Assembly: GCA_037576195.1 (NCBI GenBank)
Contig: CM075104.1
Span: 564,775 to 628,774 of the forward strand
Origin: Phytoseiulus persimilis
Lineage: Eukaryota; Arthropoda; Arachnida; Mesostigmata; Phytoseiidae
Direction: 5' to 3'
Length of the DNA: 64,000 nucleotides
Made by a program: the position numbers and the translations under genes. A model generated the notes under the pieces. The model had not been told where the DNA came from, did no database searches, and saw only the letters and a program-made list of their open reading frames with translations. Positions 1 to 11,200 of this stretch are shown piece after piece (positions within the stretch are counted from its first letter, which is position 1; every line of letters starts with the position of its first letter).

Positions 1-253
1 GAGGACGTGCGGGTCGTTATGCGAACCTTGACGACGCTCGAGGAGGTTCACTTCGACCGCGATCAGGACAACGCGGGCGACGAAGAGAGGCACCCATTTT
101 TGAGGAAAACGATGCATGTTTGAGGGAGAAGCTGCTCCCATCTTCGACGAGGACGAAGTTGTCGACGAGGGCGGTGAGTCGACCAGGATGTGGGCATCGA
201 AGAGGGATATGACTCTGGCTGAGATCCCCGTGCCGTCGGTCCCTTCCCTCTGA
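1..253 (+). pseudogene. 3' part of LRR-like gene, unit A (partial, frame-damaged)
   Basis: This matches the end of the unit C gene: the stretch read as EDVRVVMRTLTTLEEVHFDR, then an acidic tail. After the repeat the frame is disturbed near 87-130, where the tail reads differently from units B and C. The homologous frame ends in TGA at 251-253 after an acidic segment and a short tail similar to unit B. The 5' part lies outside the window. Function is unknown. Confidence 0.5.
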
Positions 254-439
254 TACATTCCGGGAGCTCGTCCATTCTAGTTCTTGGGAGGGGACCGGTA
301 GCCCGCTCTTGTTCCTCTTCGATCGGCGGTTTGTGTTTGTGGTCCAGGTTGGATATGACTTGATCAGGTTAGGTAGAAAGCTTAGGTAGCTAATGTAGAC
401 GTACAAGTAGCCGGAAGATGACGAGTCTCAAGGATTTTC

Positions 440-445
440 AATAAA
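440..445 (+). terminator. Polyadenylation signal AATAAA, unit A
   Basis: AATAAA lies about 190 bp after the stop of the LRR-like frame and is kept at the same place in units B and C. This supports a + strand transcript ending here. Confidence 0.45.
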
Positions 446-2620
446 ATTAAGAACGATTCCATTCCCATACTATGTTTGCAATTTTCTTCAGCCCGACTTT
501 CAACAGAAGGTACCGATCCATGGTATAAGCGGTGAACGCAAAATCCCGATGCCCTTCAGTCAGGAAGGTTCCAAAAGCATCACTGAAAGCTCTCATCGAG
601 GAGAAGCACGTTCTCCCCTCTGGAGCCTGTTCCCGCTCCGCCGGGCACTGGAGTGAGATGAGTTCAGATATTTACACGGTAAAGGAAGAGGTGAGGTTGA
701 GCATCGAACTTCGGACTTCAAGAGCAGGTTCACCACAGCGACCAATGAGTGAACAAGGGTGAAAATGATCAACATGTCAATAGTTCCTCACCGTGGGACT
801 CTTTCCCCTTCGAAAACTCATCCACATTTGAAGCGTGTACTTCCCTTCCCCTCCATGGACCAAAGTCCGCATCATACAGACTCTGGGAGCTCATCCATAC
901 CCTGCGGACGTGTTTGATGTCGAGATAACTGCAACGCGATCAGCCCGTGGCGGAGCCGAGGGTGGAAGAAACTCGAAAAATATTAAAGAACTTGAAACTT
1001 AAAATTTGGTCCGGAAAACATGTCCGATATCTCCTTCCCTGTGATAATTCCTGAATTTTGGCGTTCATTAGTATTCCCACGTTCACGACAGGAACTGAAG
1101 AGACCTCATCCTCCATCTACTCTCTTTCGATGATAGGGCCCTCGATGAAAGTTGACACGAAAGCAGAAAGTCTCCTGATACTTTTTGTGGCTTTTCATTC
1201 TGTGGCTCCATAATGCGGAGCTCACAGTATTTCGCCTCTTTGACTCATTCTCCCAAATCTGTTGACCACGGTCGAGATATTCCGCGATGAATGAGGCGCT
1301 CAACGAGTGAACTGAAGCGGCTCGGATTCACAGAGCTCGTACGACTCGAGGAATCGCTCGAAACTGCGTTCGGTGAACTTTTGAAACGAGCGACGCCAGG
1401 CTCAGCCTGCGATGTTCCGGATGTGAAAATTTTTGGTTCCTCGAAAATAGCGTTTCCGATACCTCACCCGATTCCCTCATGGGACGTGTTTCCTGGAAAG
1501 TCCGTTGTGAGGTGCTGAGGAGCGGGAGCCAAGTTCCCCCGTAACAAAATCGCTTTTTCCACGAGCCTCCCCGGCTCCGCCCTTGCAATAAGCTCCCGCT
1601 CAACGACGAGATTATCTGTGGGGAAGAATCCGGGAACCCTTCAGAACCCCATCACGCTAAGATACGTGAAAACTACGTATCGGCGCCACAAGTCTCGCTG
1701 AGAATTCTCAGTGATCGTTCTTCTGCTGAAATGGAATGAGCATATAGTTGGGTCTCCAATTCAGGTGGAGTCCTTGTTTATGAACGCACTCATTCAGGTT
1801 TGAGCCTCCTGCAGTAAGGTTGCCGACATGACTCTCGTTGGGATGAAATAAGAGAGCTTTCAATTTGCGGGGGAGCCTCGCCTGCAGAATATAAGGACTT
1901 CGGTTTTAAACTGCGAGCAGATGCAGTTTATCCCCTAAACCATGAATTACGTGCTCCTCGAGTCAACTGCTGATTGAATCGTACATCGAGACTTCTGTGG
2001 TTGAGGGGAAGTCAGAGACATTTCACGTGAGAGTTTCTCTCAGGAGTCACGTGGATGTTGTCATCAATACTTGTGAGAGCTTCGCTTGTGAGACTGGCTT
2101 GCTCCCGGTTGCACGTCGTCTCGAGAACTCGGATCGCAAAGATTTATCGTTCGATGCTCGCAGACCGAGTTCCCAACGATACCAGAGGAACGAGCTCTTG
2201 AGAAGCGTCGGGTGGGCCTGGATGCTTCGTACGTTGCGTTAACGACTCGAATGCGGCGAAGAGCGAAGAGTTCGAACTTTGTTCAGTGCGGTTTTGCGGG
2301 ATCACTCGGATGCGGTCGTCAGCTTCGATTTCTGCCGACCCTTCTCGAGGGCTCGTGCGAGCGGCATCCAAGAGAAATTGGATTCTGGAATCTTTGGAGC
2401 CCCGTTGGATTCGTAGCAGAATCGAGCGGGCCCGATGAATCTTTAGCTCATTTTTTACTGTGGTGAGATGTCTGATATTGTCGTGTAATCGTTCGTTCTG
2501 GTGAAATCATATCAGATCGACATGCCGCCTTCGCCCACAACGACTCCGCCGCTTCGACCGATCTTGATTAAACTGTCCCCCGACCCCCTCGCACTCTCAC
2601 ACTCAACGAGGAGAGTCTGA

Positions 2621-2666
2621 GCTTAAAACCCCGGACGGAGGCTGCACAGACTCATAGTCAGCTCGG
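2621..2666 (+). promoter_or_regulatory. Candidate core promoter of LRR-like gene B
   Basis: A TATA-like GCTTAAAACC (2621-2630) is followed about 30 bp later by TCAGCTCGG (2658-2666), resembling an arthropod initiator. The same arrangement precedes gene C at 5934-5978. Motif match and conservation are the only support. Confidence 0.3.
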
Positions 2667-2858
2667 ACGAGTGATACATCGACGTCGCCGATCGCCGCGT
2701 GCTCTAACCAGCGGACATCAGCGAGGGGTCCGCGAGTGAGTTTGAGAGTGCTCGGTGGAGGGCGATTCGCGCTTGCACAGCGGCAAGGTCACGCATCGAA
2801 TAGCGAGCAAACGCAATCGCCGACGACACCGAAACTGAGGCACTCCGAGAATCGGTAT

Positions 2859-3326
2859 ATGAAGTATCCCACCCAAACCAACCCTCCTCAAGTGTAGCAT
2901 CCAAGGAAGACCAGTCGAGAAGCGCCCAAGCTGCAGAGAGGCGTAAGAGGGCGAAACTTGAGGCCCAGGCGTTGAACCTGTCGGGGTGTTCGACGCCTCC
3001 CCATGGATGATGGAGCTGATCCTGAAGTGCTCCGAACTCAGGATCCTGGACGTGACCACACGAAACACACAGAAGAGGACGTGCGGGTCGTTATGCGAAC
3101 CTTGACGACGCTCGAGGAGTTCACTTCGACCGCGATCAGGACACGCGGGCGACGAAGAAGAGGCACCCATTTTTGAGGAAAACGATGCATGATTGAGGGA
3201 GAAGATGCTCCCATCTTCGACGAGGACGAAGTTGTCGACGAGGGCGGTGAAGTCGACCAGGATGTGGGCATCGAGAGGGATATGACTCTGGCTGAGATCC
3301 CCGTGCCGTCGGTCCCTTCCCTCTGA
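2859..3326 (+). pseudogene. Small LRR-like gene, unit B (frameshifted)
   Basis: The ATG at 2859 begins MKYPTQ, matching the start of the conserved protein: a Ser/Gln-rich N-terminus, a basic AERRKRAKLE stretch that could be a nuclear localisation signal, one LRR-like block (LILKCSELRILDVT), and an acidic tail ending at TGA 3324-3326. Relative to unit C it has lost single bases near 2875, 3004, 3056 and 3119, and has an in-frame TAG near 2895. As written it cannot encode the full protein. The pattern fits either pseudogenisation or long-read consensus errors. No function is recognised beyond the LRR resemblance. Confidence 0.5.
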
Positions 3327-3511
3327 TACATTCCCGGGAGCTCGTCCATTCTAGTTCTTGGGAGGGAACCGGTAGCCCGCTCTTGTTCCTCTTCGATCGC
3401 GGTTTGTTTGTGGTCCAGGTTGGATATGAGCTTGATCAGCTTAGGTAGAAAGCTTAGGTAGCTAATGTAGACGTACAATAGCCGGAAGATGAAGAGTCTC
3501 ACCGAATTTTT

Positions 3512-3517
3512 AATAAA
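3512..3517 (+). terminator. Polyadenylation signal AATAAA, unit B
   Basis: It occupies the same position relative to the stop codon as in units A and C. Confidence 0.45.
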
Positions 3518-5933
3518 ATTAAGGACGATTCCATTTCTATGCATTGATCGCGTATTTCTTCTGCCCGACTTCTCATGAGGAGGAACCGAGGCGATGGAAC
3601 ACTGAGAACGAAAAATCCTAAAGCCCTTCAGTCAGGAAGGTTCCAATGGCATCATTGGAGAGTACCTCCACGGACTGCCAGGCATGATTCTTCTTTTTCT
3701 CGCGGAGAGTGCCTCGCCCTCGATTGTTATACTAACGAACGATCCCCAAAGTTGGCTGCCTGGAGTTTTCAGCCTCGAGTCATCATGAAGCCGGATGGCC
3801 CACAGTCTTCATTATTTACCATCTGGACAATATTGTGTTTAGGTCGCCCAAGAATGAGAATTGCTGTCATCGAGAGAAGACACGTTCTCCCCTCTGGAGC
3901 CTGTTCCCGCTCCGCCGGGCACTGGAGTGAGATGTTAATGCTCAATATATGTTAAGAGTTCGTGTTGATGTCGCTCCCTAGATATTTACACGTAAAGGAA
4001 GAGGTGAGGTTGACTCTCGACTTCGGACTTCAAGAGCAGTTCACCACAGCGACCAAATGAGTGACAGGGTGAAAATGAGTGAACATGTCAATAGTTCCTC
4101 ACCGTGGGGAACTCTCTCCCTTCGAAAACTCATCCACATTTGAAGCGTGTACTTCCCTTCCCCTCCATGTGACCAGAGTCAGCATCATACAGACTCTGGG
4201 AGCTCATCCATTCCCTGAGGACGTGTTTGATGTCGAGATACCTGCAACGCGATCATCCCGTGGCGGAGCCGGAGGGTGGAAGAAACTCGAAAAAATATTA
4301 AAGAACTTGAAACTTAAAATTTGGTCCGAAAACATGTCCGATATCTCCTTCCCTGTGATAATTCATCTGAATTTTGGCGTCATGAGTATTTCCACGTTCC
4401 GACAGGAACTGTAGAGAAACCTCATCCTCCATCTACTCTCTTTCGATGATAGGGAAGCCCTCGATGAAAGTTTGAGGCGAAAGCAGAAAAGTCTCCTGAT
4501 ATTTTTGTGGCTTTCATTCTGTGGCTCCATAATGGTAACTCACAGTATTCGCCTCTTGACTCATTCTTCCCAATCTGTTGACCACGGTCGAGATATTCCG
4601 CGATGAATGAGGCGCTCACGAGTGAACTAAAAGCGGTCGGATTCACAGAGCTCGTACGACTCGAGGAATCGCTCGAAACTGCGTTCGTAAACTTTTGAAA
4701 AGAGCGCGCCGGCTCAGCCTGCGATGTTCCGGATTGAAAATTATTGGTTCCTCGAAAATAGCGGTTTCCGTACCTCACCCGATTCCCTCATGGGACGTGT
4801 TTCCTGGAAAGTCCGTTTGTGAGGTGTGCTGAGGCGGGAGCCAAGTTCCCCCGTAACAAAATCGCTTTTCCAACGAGCTCCCCTGGCTCCGCCCTTGCAT
4901 AAGCTCCCGCTCAACGATGAGATTATCTGTGGGGAAGAATCCGGAACATTTCAGAACCACAATCAGCTAAGATACGTGAAAACTACGTATCCGCGCCACA
5001 AGTCTCGCTGAAAACTTCTCAGTGATCGTTCTTCTGCTGAAATGGAAATGAGCATCAAGCTGGGTCTCCAATTCAGGTGGAGTCCGTTTTATGAACGCAC
5101 TCAGTTCAGGTTTGAGCCTCCTGCATAAGGTTGCCGACATGACTCTCGTTGGGATGAAATAAGATAGCTTTCAATTTGCGGGGAGCCTCGCCTGCAGAAT
5201 ATAAGGACTCGGTTTTTACGCTGCGAGCAGATGCAGTTTATCCTCCTAACCTGAATTACGTGCTCCTCGAGTCAACTGGCAGATTGAATCGTACATCGAT
5301 ACTTCTGTGGGTTGAGGGGAAGTCAGAGACATTTCCCGTAGATTTCTCTCAGGAGTCAACGTGGATGTTGTCATCAATACTTGTGAGAGCTTCGCTTGTG
5401 AGACTGGCTTGCTCCCGGTTGCACGTCGTCTCGAAACTCGATCGCAAAATTTATCGTTCGATGCTCGCAGACCGAGTTCCCAAACGATACCAAGAGGAAC
5501 GAGCTCTTGAGAAGCGTGGGTGGGCCTGGATGGGCTTCGTACGTTGCGTTGAACGACTCGGAATGCGGCGAAGAGCGAAGAGTTTCGAACTTTGTTCAAT
5601 GCGGTTTCGCGGGGATCACTCGGAATGCGGTCGTCAGCTTCGATTTCTGGCGAGCACTTCTGGGAGGGCTCGTGCGAGCGGCATCCAAGGTATTTGGGTT
5701 CTGGAATCTTTGGGAGCCCCGTTGGGATTCGTAGCAGAATAGAGCGGCCCGATGAATCTTATAGCTCATTTTTTACTGTGGTGAGATGTCCTGATATTGT
5801 AGTGTATCGTTCGTTCTGGTGAAATCATATCAGATCGACATGCCGCCTTCGCCCACACGACTCCGCGCTCGACCGATCTTTATTAAACTCTCCCGACCCC
5901 CTCGCACTCTCACACTCAACTAGGAGAGTCTGA

Positions 5934-5978
5934 GCTTAAAACCCCGGACGGAGGCTGCACAGACTCTAGTCAGCTCGG
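5934..5978 (+). promoter_or_regulatory. Candidate core promoter of LRR-like gene C
   Basis: GCTTAAAACC at 5934-5943, then CTAGTCAGCTCGG, in the same spacing as upstream of gene B. Confidence 0.3.
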
Positions 5979-6143
5979 ACGAGTGATAAATCGCGTCGCC
6001 GATCGCCGCGTGCTCTACCAGCGACATCAGCGAGTGTCCGCGAGTGAGTTTTGAGAGTGCTCGGTGGAGGGCGATTCGCGCTTTGCACAGCGGCAAGGCC
6101 CGCTCGATAGAGAGCAAACCCAATCGCCGACGACACCGAAACT

Positions 6144-6300
6144 GAGGCATTCCGAGAATCGGTATAAGTATCCCACCCAGAACCAACCCTCCTCAAGTGG
6201 AGCATCCAAGGCAGACCATTCGAGAAGCGCCCAAGCTGCAGAGAGGCGTAAGAGGGCGAAACTTTGAGGCCCAGGCGTTGAACCTGTCGGGGTTTTCGTT
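6144..6300 (+). pseudogene. Truncated first copy of the LRR gene repeat, unit C
   Basis: About 155 bp equivalent to the 5' half of the 345-bp repeat that follows. The canonical start is lost (GGTATAAGTATCCC, where unit B has GGTATATGAAGTATCCC). One extra T near 6265 brings a stop into frame. The copy breaks off after the LSG motif and joins directly to the next repeat at 6301. Confidence 0.55.
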
Positions 6301-6990
6301 GAGGCACTCTGAGGATCGGATTATGAACTATCCCACCCAGAACCAACCCTCCTCAAGTGGAGCATCCAAGGCAGACCAGTCGAGAAGCGCCCAAGCTGCA
6401 GAGAGGCGTAAGAGGGCGAAACTTGAGGCCCAAGGGTTGAAGCTGTCGGGGTGTTCGACGCCTCCCCAGTGGATGATGGAGCTGATCCTGAAGTGCTCCG
6501 AACTCAGGAGCCTGGACGTGACCAACAGGAAACTCACAGAAGAGGACGTGCGGGTCGTTATGCGAATCTTGACGACGCTCGAGGAGGTTCACTTCGACCG
6601 CGATCAGGACAACGCGGGCGACGAAGAGGATGCTTCGATTCCATTGAGGCACTTTGAGGATCGGATTATGAACTATCCCACCCAGAACCAACTCTCCTCA
6701 AGTGGAGCATCCAAGGCAGACCAGTCGGGAAGCGCCCAAGCTGCAGAGAGGCGTGGGAGGGCGAAACTTGAGGCCCAAGGGTTGAAGCTGTCGGGGTGTT
6801 CGACGCCTCCCCAGTGGATGATGGAGCTGATCCTGAAGTGCTCCGAGCTCAGGATCCTGGACGTGACCAACAGGAAACTCACAGAAGAGGACGTGCGGGT
6901 CGTTATGCGAACCTTGACGACGCTCGAGGAGGTTCACTTCGACCGCGATCAGGACAACGCGGGCGACGAAGAGGATGCTCCGATGTTCGA
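6301..6990 (+). repeat. In-frame 345-bp tandem duplication inside LRR gene C
   Basis: 6301-6645 and 6646-6990 are near-identical (start GAGGCACT.TGAGGATCGG). 345 is a multiple of three, so the duplication preserves the frame and doubles the LRR block. Confidence 0.85.
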
Positions 6991-7036
6991 CGGGGACGAA
7001 AAAGTCGACGACGAAGATGGATATTACTCTGGGTGA
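6323..7036 (+). CDS. LRR-like protein with two 115-residue repeats and acidic tail
   Basis: The frame from ATG 6323 to TGA 7034-7036 gives 237 residues and is the only undamaged member of the array. Each half has a Ser/Gln-rich linker (NQPSSSGASKADQS), a basic AERRKRAKLEAQGLKLSG stretch, then QWMMELILKCSELRSLDVTN and LTTLEEVHFDRDQ. The Leu spacing resembles ribonuclease-inhibitor-type leucine-rich repeats as in F-box/LRR proteins. The C-terminus is acidic (DGDEKVDDEDGYYSG). There is no signal peptide or membrane segment. The basic stretch suggests a nuclear or nucleic-acid-associated location, but that is inference. A longer frame runs upstream to 6197 without an ATG. Homology to a named family is not certain. 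Confidence 0.55.
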   Translation: MNYPTQNQPSSSGASKADQSRSAQAAERRKRAKLEAQGLKLSGCSTPPQWMMELILKCSELRSLDVTNRKLTEEDVRVVMRILTTLEEVHFDRDQDNAGDEEDASIPLRHFEDRIMNYPTQNQLSSSGASKADQSGSAQAAERRGRAKLEAQGLKLSGCSTPPQWMMELILKCSELRILDVTNRKLTEEDVRVVMRTLTTLEEVHFDRDQDNAGDEEDAPMFDGDEKVDDEDGYYSG

Positions 7037-7474
7037 AATCCCCTGCCGTCGCCCACGTCTCTCTGGTACATTCCAGGGAGCTCGTCAGTCGTCCGGGTTG
7101 AAGATGAAGTTGGTCAGCTTAGGTAGCTTAGGTAGACGTTCGTGTAGCCGAAAGATGACGAGTCTCACAGGATTTTCAATAAAACTAAGAACGATTCCAT
7201 TCCCATACTATGTTTGCAATTTTCTTCAGCCCGACTTCTCGACAGAAGGTACCGAGCCATGGTATACGGAGAACGCAAAATCCCGATGCCCTTCAGTCAG
7301 GAAGGTTCCAAAAGCATCACTGAAAAGCTCTCATCGAGAAGAAGCACGTTCTCCCCTCTGGAGCCTGTTCCCGCTCAGCCGGGCACTGGAGTGAGATGAG
7401 TTCAATGCTCAATATATGTTAAGAGTTCGTGTTGATGTCGCTCCCTAGATATTTACACGGTAAAGGAAGAGGTG
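7037..7474 (+). other. 3' UTR and truncated remainder of unit C
   Basis: Homologous to the beginning of the unit A and B spacers. It contains AATAAA at 7178-7183. It stops at 7474 after 'ggaagaggtga', where sequence unrelated to the units begins. Confidence 0.6.
7178..7183 (+). terminator. Polyadenylation signal AATAAA, unit C
   Basis: About 140 bp after the stop of the intact LRR-like gene; conserved with units A and B. Confidence 0.45.
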
Positions 7475-7880
7475 ATTTTCCTTCCTGAGTTGCTCGACTT
7501 CCTTGCGAAGCTCTTCCACGAGTTTTTCCATCTTGACGTGACCTTGACCTTGACTCCTGATTTTTCACTTATCACCAATCCACTCCACTTCAAGAGAATC
7601 CCACCGCTGCTGTAATCGTCTCCTACGTGCTCTAAGGCCTGGACTCTTGAAGGGAAGGGATCTCACGGTGATTCGTCGTCACTCCGTTTATTCGATACTT
7701 TCATCGACGCTACCACTCGCTCCGCTCGTGGCCGTCTCTCATGCATCTCTTTTCACACACACATTCCACACACCGACGCACACTCTGCTGACGGCGCTAA
7801 CATTCATTCTCTCTCCACTCTCCTCTGGATCTCGGCTAAACCGCGATCACTTCGAGTCACTCCAACTCGAGCCTACTACA
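7475..7880 (-). mobile_element. LTR-retrotransposon remnant: LTR, leader and first codons
   Basis: Read on the minus strand, 7880-7611 looks like a ~270 bp LTR. It starts TGTAGTAGG, ends GATTACA (TGTA/TACA termini) and contains AATAAA at 7692-7687. Just inside follows TGGGATTCTC, a possible tRNA primer-binding site. A leader then runs to an ATG at 7531 and an open frame MEKLVEELRKEVEQLRKEN with heptad leucines, typical of a coiled-coil start of a gag-like protein. The frame is cut at 7475, where unit C begins. No partner LTR is seen. The tRNA was not identified. Confidence 0.45.
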
Positions 7881-8251
7881 TAAGTGTTCATCAGTGAAAA
7901 GTAAAAGCTCATTCAGACTTCTTCCATCTAAGGGAGGATGTTGAAATACAGCCATATTTCTGGGTAGCTGTAATTGGTCTGAAACACTGATGGGTCCAGA
8001 AGACGAGGACATTCTGACCGGAACCCTTTTCTGTGAGATACTGACAATAGCGTCCGTGAAGGATTTCCGGTTTTCACGGACGGGTGCAGCTTTCCACACT
8101 GATATATAAACCCTGAATAAAGAACTGCTCGGGGAGCTACATGATTCTAACACCGAATCTCTGTCTCATAATTCCGTGCCGTGATCTTCCAGACTCACAG
8201 CGTACTTCCAGGTCGTGTCCACCGACTGACCCCAGTGGGTTATTTCCAACA
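7881..8251 (+). mobile_element. 3' end and LTR of a second LTR retrotransposon
   Basis: A polypurine run AAGGGAGGA (7930-7938) is followed at once by TGTTGAAATACAG and a ~313 bp segment ending CCAACA at 8251. The TGTTG/CAACA inverted termini are those of an LTR (7939-8251). Inside are a perfect 10-bp stem (8051-8060 with 8073-8082), TATATAAA at 8103-8110 and AATAAA at 8116-8121. The 45-bp minisatellite starts immediately after. Only the element's 3' end is present; the rest is missing or lies outside. Confidence 0.5.
8051..8082 (+). other. 10-bp perfect hairpin in the LTR
   Basis: CGTCCGTGAA pairs with TTCACGGACG across a 12-nt loop, 20 bp upstream of the TATA-like box. Its role is unknown. 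Confidence 0.5.
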
Positions 8252-11200
8252 AATTACCTCTCCAGAATTGGAAATTAATGCTCAGATTGGGCCCGGAATC
8301 ACCCCTCCAGAGTTGGAAAGTAATGCTCAGATTGACCCCGGAATCACCCCTCCAGAGTTGGAAAGTAATGATCAGATTGGTCTCGGAATCACCTCTCCAG
8401 AGTTGGAAAGTAATGCTCAGATTGGTCCCGGAATCACCCCTCAAGAGTTGGGAAGTAATGCTCAGATTGGTCCCGAATCACCCCTCCAGAGTTGGAAAGT
8501 AATGCTCAGATTGGTCTCGGAATCATCCCTCCAGAGTTGGAAAGTAATGCTCAGATTGGTCCCCGAATCACTCCTCCAGAGTTGAGAAGTAATGCTCAGA
8601 TTGGTCTCGGAATCAACCCTCCAGAGTTGGAAAGTTATGCTCAGATTGGTCACGGAATTACCTCTCCAGAATTGGAAATTAATGCTCAGATTGGGCCCGG
8701 AATCACCCCTCCAGAGTTGGAAAGTAATGCTCAGATTGACCCCGGAATCACCCCCGCAGAGTTGGAAAGTAATGATCAGATTGGTCTCGGAATCACCTCT
8801 CCAGAGTTGGAAAGCAATGCTCAGATTGGTCCCGGAATCACCCCTCAAGAGTTGGGAAGTAATGCTCAGATTGGTCCCGAATCACCCCTCCAGAGTTGGG
8901 AAGTAATGCTCAGATTGGTCTCGGAATCATCCCTCCAGAGTTGGAAAGTAATGCTCAGATTGGTCCCCGAATCACTCCTCCAGAGTTGAGAAGTAATGCT
9001 CAGATTGGTCTCGGAATCACCCCTCCAGAGTTGGGAAGTAATGCTCAGATTGACCCCGGAATTACCCCTCCAGAGTTGGGAAGTAATGCTCAGATTGGTC
9101 TCGGAATCACCCCTCCAGAGTTGGGAAGTAATGCTCAGGCTGACCCCGGAATCACCCCTCCAGAGTTGGAAAGTAATGCTCAGCCTGACCCCGGAATCAC
9201 CCCTCCAGAGTTGGAACGTAATGCTCAGATTGACCCCGGACACACCCCTCCAGAGTTGGGAAGCAATGCTCAGATTGGTCTCGGAATCACCCCTCCAGAG
9301 TTGGGAAGTAATGCTCAGACTGACCCCGGAATCACCCCTCAAGAGTTGGGAAGTAATGCTCAGATTGGTATCGGAATCACCCCTCCAGAGTCGGAAAGTT
9401 ATGCTCAGATTGGTCACGGAATTACCTCTCCAGACTTGGAAATTAATGCTCAGATTGGTCTCGGAATCACCCCTCCGGAGTTAGAAAGTAATGCTCAGAT
9501 TGACCCCGGAATCACCCCTCAAGAGTTGGGAAGTAATGCTCAGATTGGTCTCGGAATCATCCCTCCAGAGTTGAAAAGTAATGCTCAGATTGGTCTCGGA
9601 ATCACCCCTCCAGAGTTGGAAAGTAATGCTCAGATTGGTCCCGGAATCACCCCTCAAGAGTTGGGAAGTAATGCTCAGATTGGTCTCGGAATCATCCCTC
9701 CAGAGTTGGAGAGTAATGCTCAGATTGGTCCCCGAATCACCCCTCCAGAGTTGGAAAGTTATGCTCAGATTGGTCACGGAATTACCTCCCCAGACTTGGA
9801 AATTAATGCTCAGATTGGTCTCGGAATCACCCCTCCGGAGTCAGAAAGTAATGCTCAGATTGACCCCGGAATCACCCCTCAAGAGTTGGGAAGTAATGCT
9901 CAGATTGGTCTCGGAATCATCCCTCCAGAGTTGGGAAGTAATGCTCAGATTGGTATCGGAATCACCCCTCCAGATTTGGGAAGTAATGCTCAGATTGGTC
10001 TCGGAATCACCCCTCCAGAGTTGGGAAGTAATGCTCAGATTGGTCTCGGAATCACCCCTCCAGAGTTGGGAAGTAATGCTCAGATTGGTCTCGGAATCAC
10101 CCCTCCAGAGTTGGGAAGTAATGCTCAGATTGGTCCCGGAATCACCCCTCAAGAGTTGGGAAGTTATGCTCAGATTGGTCACGGAATTACCTCTCCAGAA
10201 TTGGAAATTAATGCTCAGATTGGGCCCGGAATCACCCCTCCAGAGTTGGAAAGTAATGCTCAGATTGACCCCGGAATCACCCCTCCAGAGTTGGAAATTA
10301 TTGATCAGATTGGTCTCGGAATCACCTCTCCAGAGTTGGAAAGTAATGCTCAGATTGGTCCCGGAATCACCCCTCAAGAGTTGGGAAGTAATGCTCAGAT
10401 TGGTCCCGGATCACCCCTCCAGAGTTGTGAAGTAATGCTCAGATTGGTCTCGGAATCATCCCTCCAGAGTTGGAAAGTAATGCTCAGATTGGTCCCGAAT
10501 CACTCCTCCAGAGTTGAGAAGTAATGCTCAGATTGGTCTCGGAATCACCCCTCCAGAGTTGGGAAGTAATGCTCAGATTGACCCCGGAACCACCCCTCCA
10601 GAGTTGGGGAGTAATGCTCGGATTGGTCTCGGAATCACCCCTCCAGAGTTGGGAAGTAATACTCAGACTGACCCCGGAATCAGCCCTCCAGAGTTGGAAA
10701 GTAATGCTCAGCCTGACCCCGGAATCAACCCTCCAGAGTTGGAACGTAATGCTCAGATTGACCCCGGAATCACCCCTCCAGAGTTGGGAAGTAATGCTCA
10801 GATTGGTCTCGGAATCACCCCTCCAGAGTTGGGAAGTATTGCTCAGACTGACCCCGGAATCACCCCTCAAGAGTTGGGAAGTAATGCTCAGATTGGTATC
10901 GGAATCACCCCTCCAGAGTTGGAAAGTTATGCTCAGATTGGTCACGGAATTACCTCTCCAGAGTTGGAGATTAATGCTCAGATTGAGCCCGGAATCACCC
11001 CTCCAGAGTTGGAAAGTAATGCTCAGATTGACCCCGGAATCACCCCTCCACAGTTGGGAAGTAATGCTCAGATTGGTCACGGAATTACCTCTCCAGAATT
11101 GGAAATTAATGCTCAGATTGGGCCCGGAATCACCCCTCCAGAGTTGGAAAGTAATGCTCAGATTGACCCCGGAATCACCCCTCCAGAGTTGGAAAGTATT

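Larger units (their letters stand above)
254..2858. other. Spacer of unit A: 3' UTR, inter-gene DNA and upstream region of gene B
   Basis: I see no convincing gene. The block is repeated in unit B (3327-6144) at high identity with scattered one-base indels. A short + strand frame beginning near 1287-1291 (ELK, then GFTELVRLEESLETAF) is shared with unit B (4603-4695) but ends at different points in the two copies. Both strands are open there, so coding status is undecided. The last 300 bp carry a promoter-like block and a leader before the ATG at 2859. Confidence 0.4.
3327..6143. other. Spacer of unit B: 3' UTR and inter-gene DNA, with a ~225 bp insertion
   Basis: This is homologous to 254-2858. 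It differs by a block at about 3643-3868 that is absent from unit A and interrupts the sequence after 'cagtcaggaaggttcca'. It also keeps a ~50 bp stretch (near 3938-3985) that unit C has and unit A lacks. The open frame at 5176-5742 is not preserved in unit A, so I do not call it a gene. Confidence 0.4.
1..7474 (+). repeat. Tandem array of ~3.1-3.3 kb gene-bearing units (A, B, partial C)
   Basis: Three copies of one unit lie head to tail. The AATAAA-containing block recurs at 440, 3512 and 7178, and the leucine-rich coding block at 1, about 2859 and 6144-7036. Unit A is cut by the window start and unit C ends at 7474, where an LTR remnant begins. The A-to-B offset grows from about 3075 to about 3310 bp because B has an insertion near 3643-3868. 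The units differ by many single-base gains and losses, often in short homopolymers, which may be real decay or consensus error. Confidence 0.85.

Noticed and set aside
5176..5742. 188-codon frame in the unit B spacer
   Set aside because: Not preserved in unit A, where one-base differences break it. No recognisable motif.
8896..10524. 542-codon and similar long frames in the 45-bp array
   Set aside because: Open only because the period is a multiple of three. Three frames are open at once, 44-bp units break them, and changes are not biased to silent positions.
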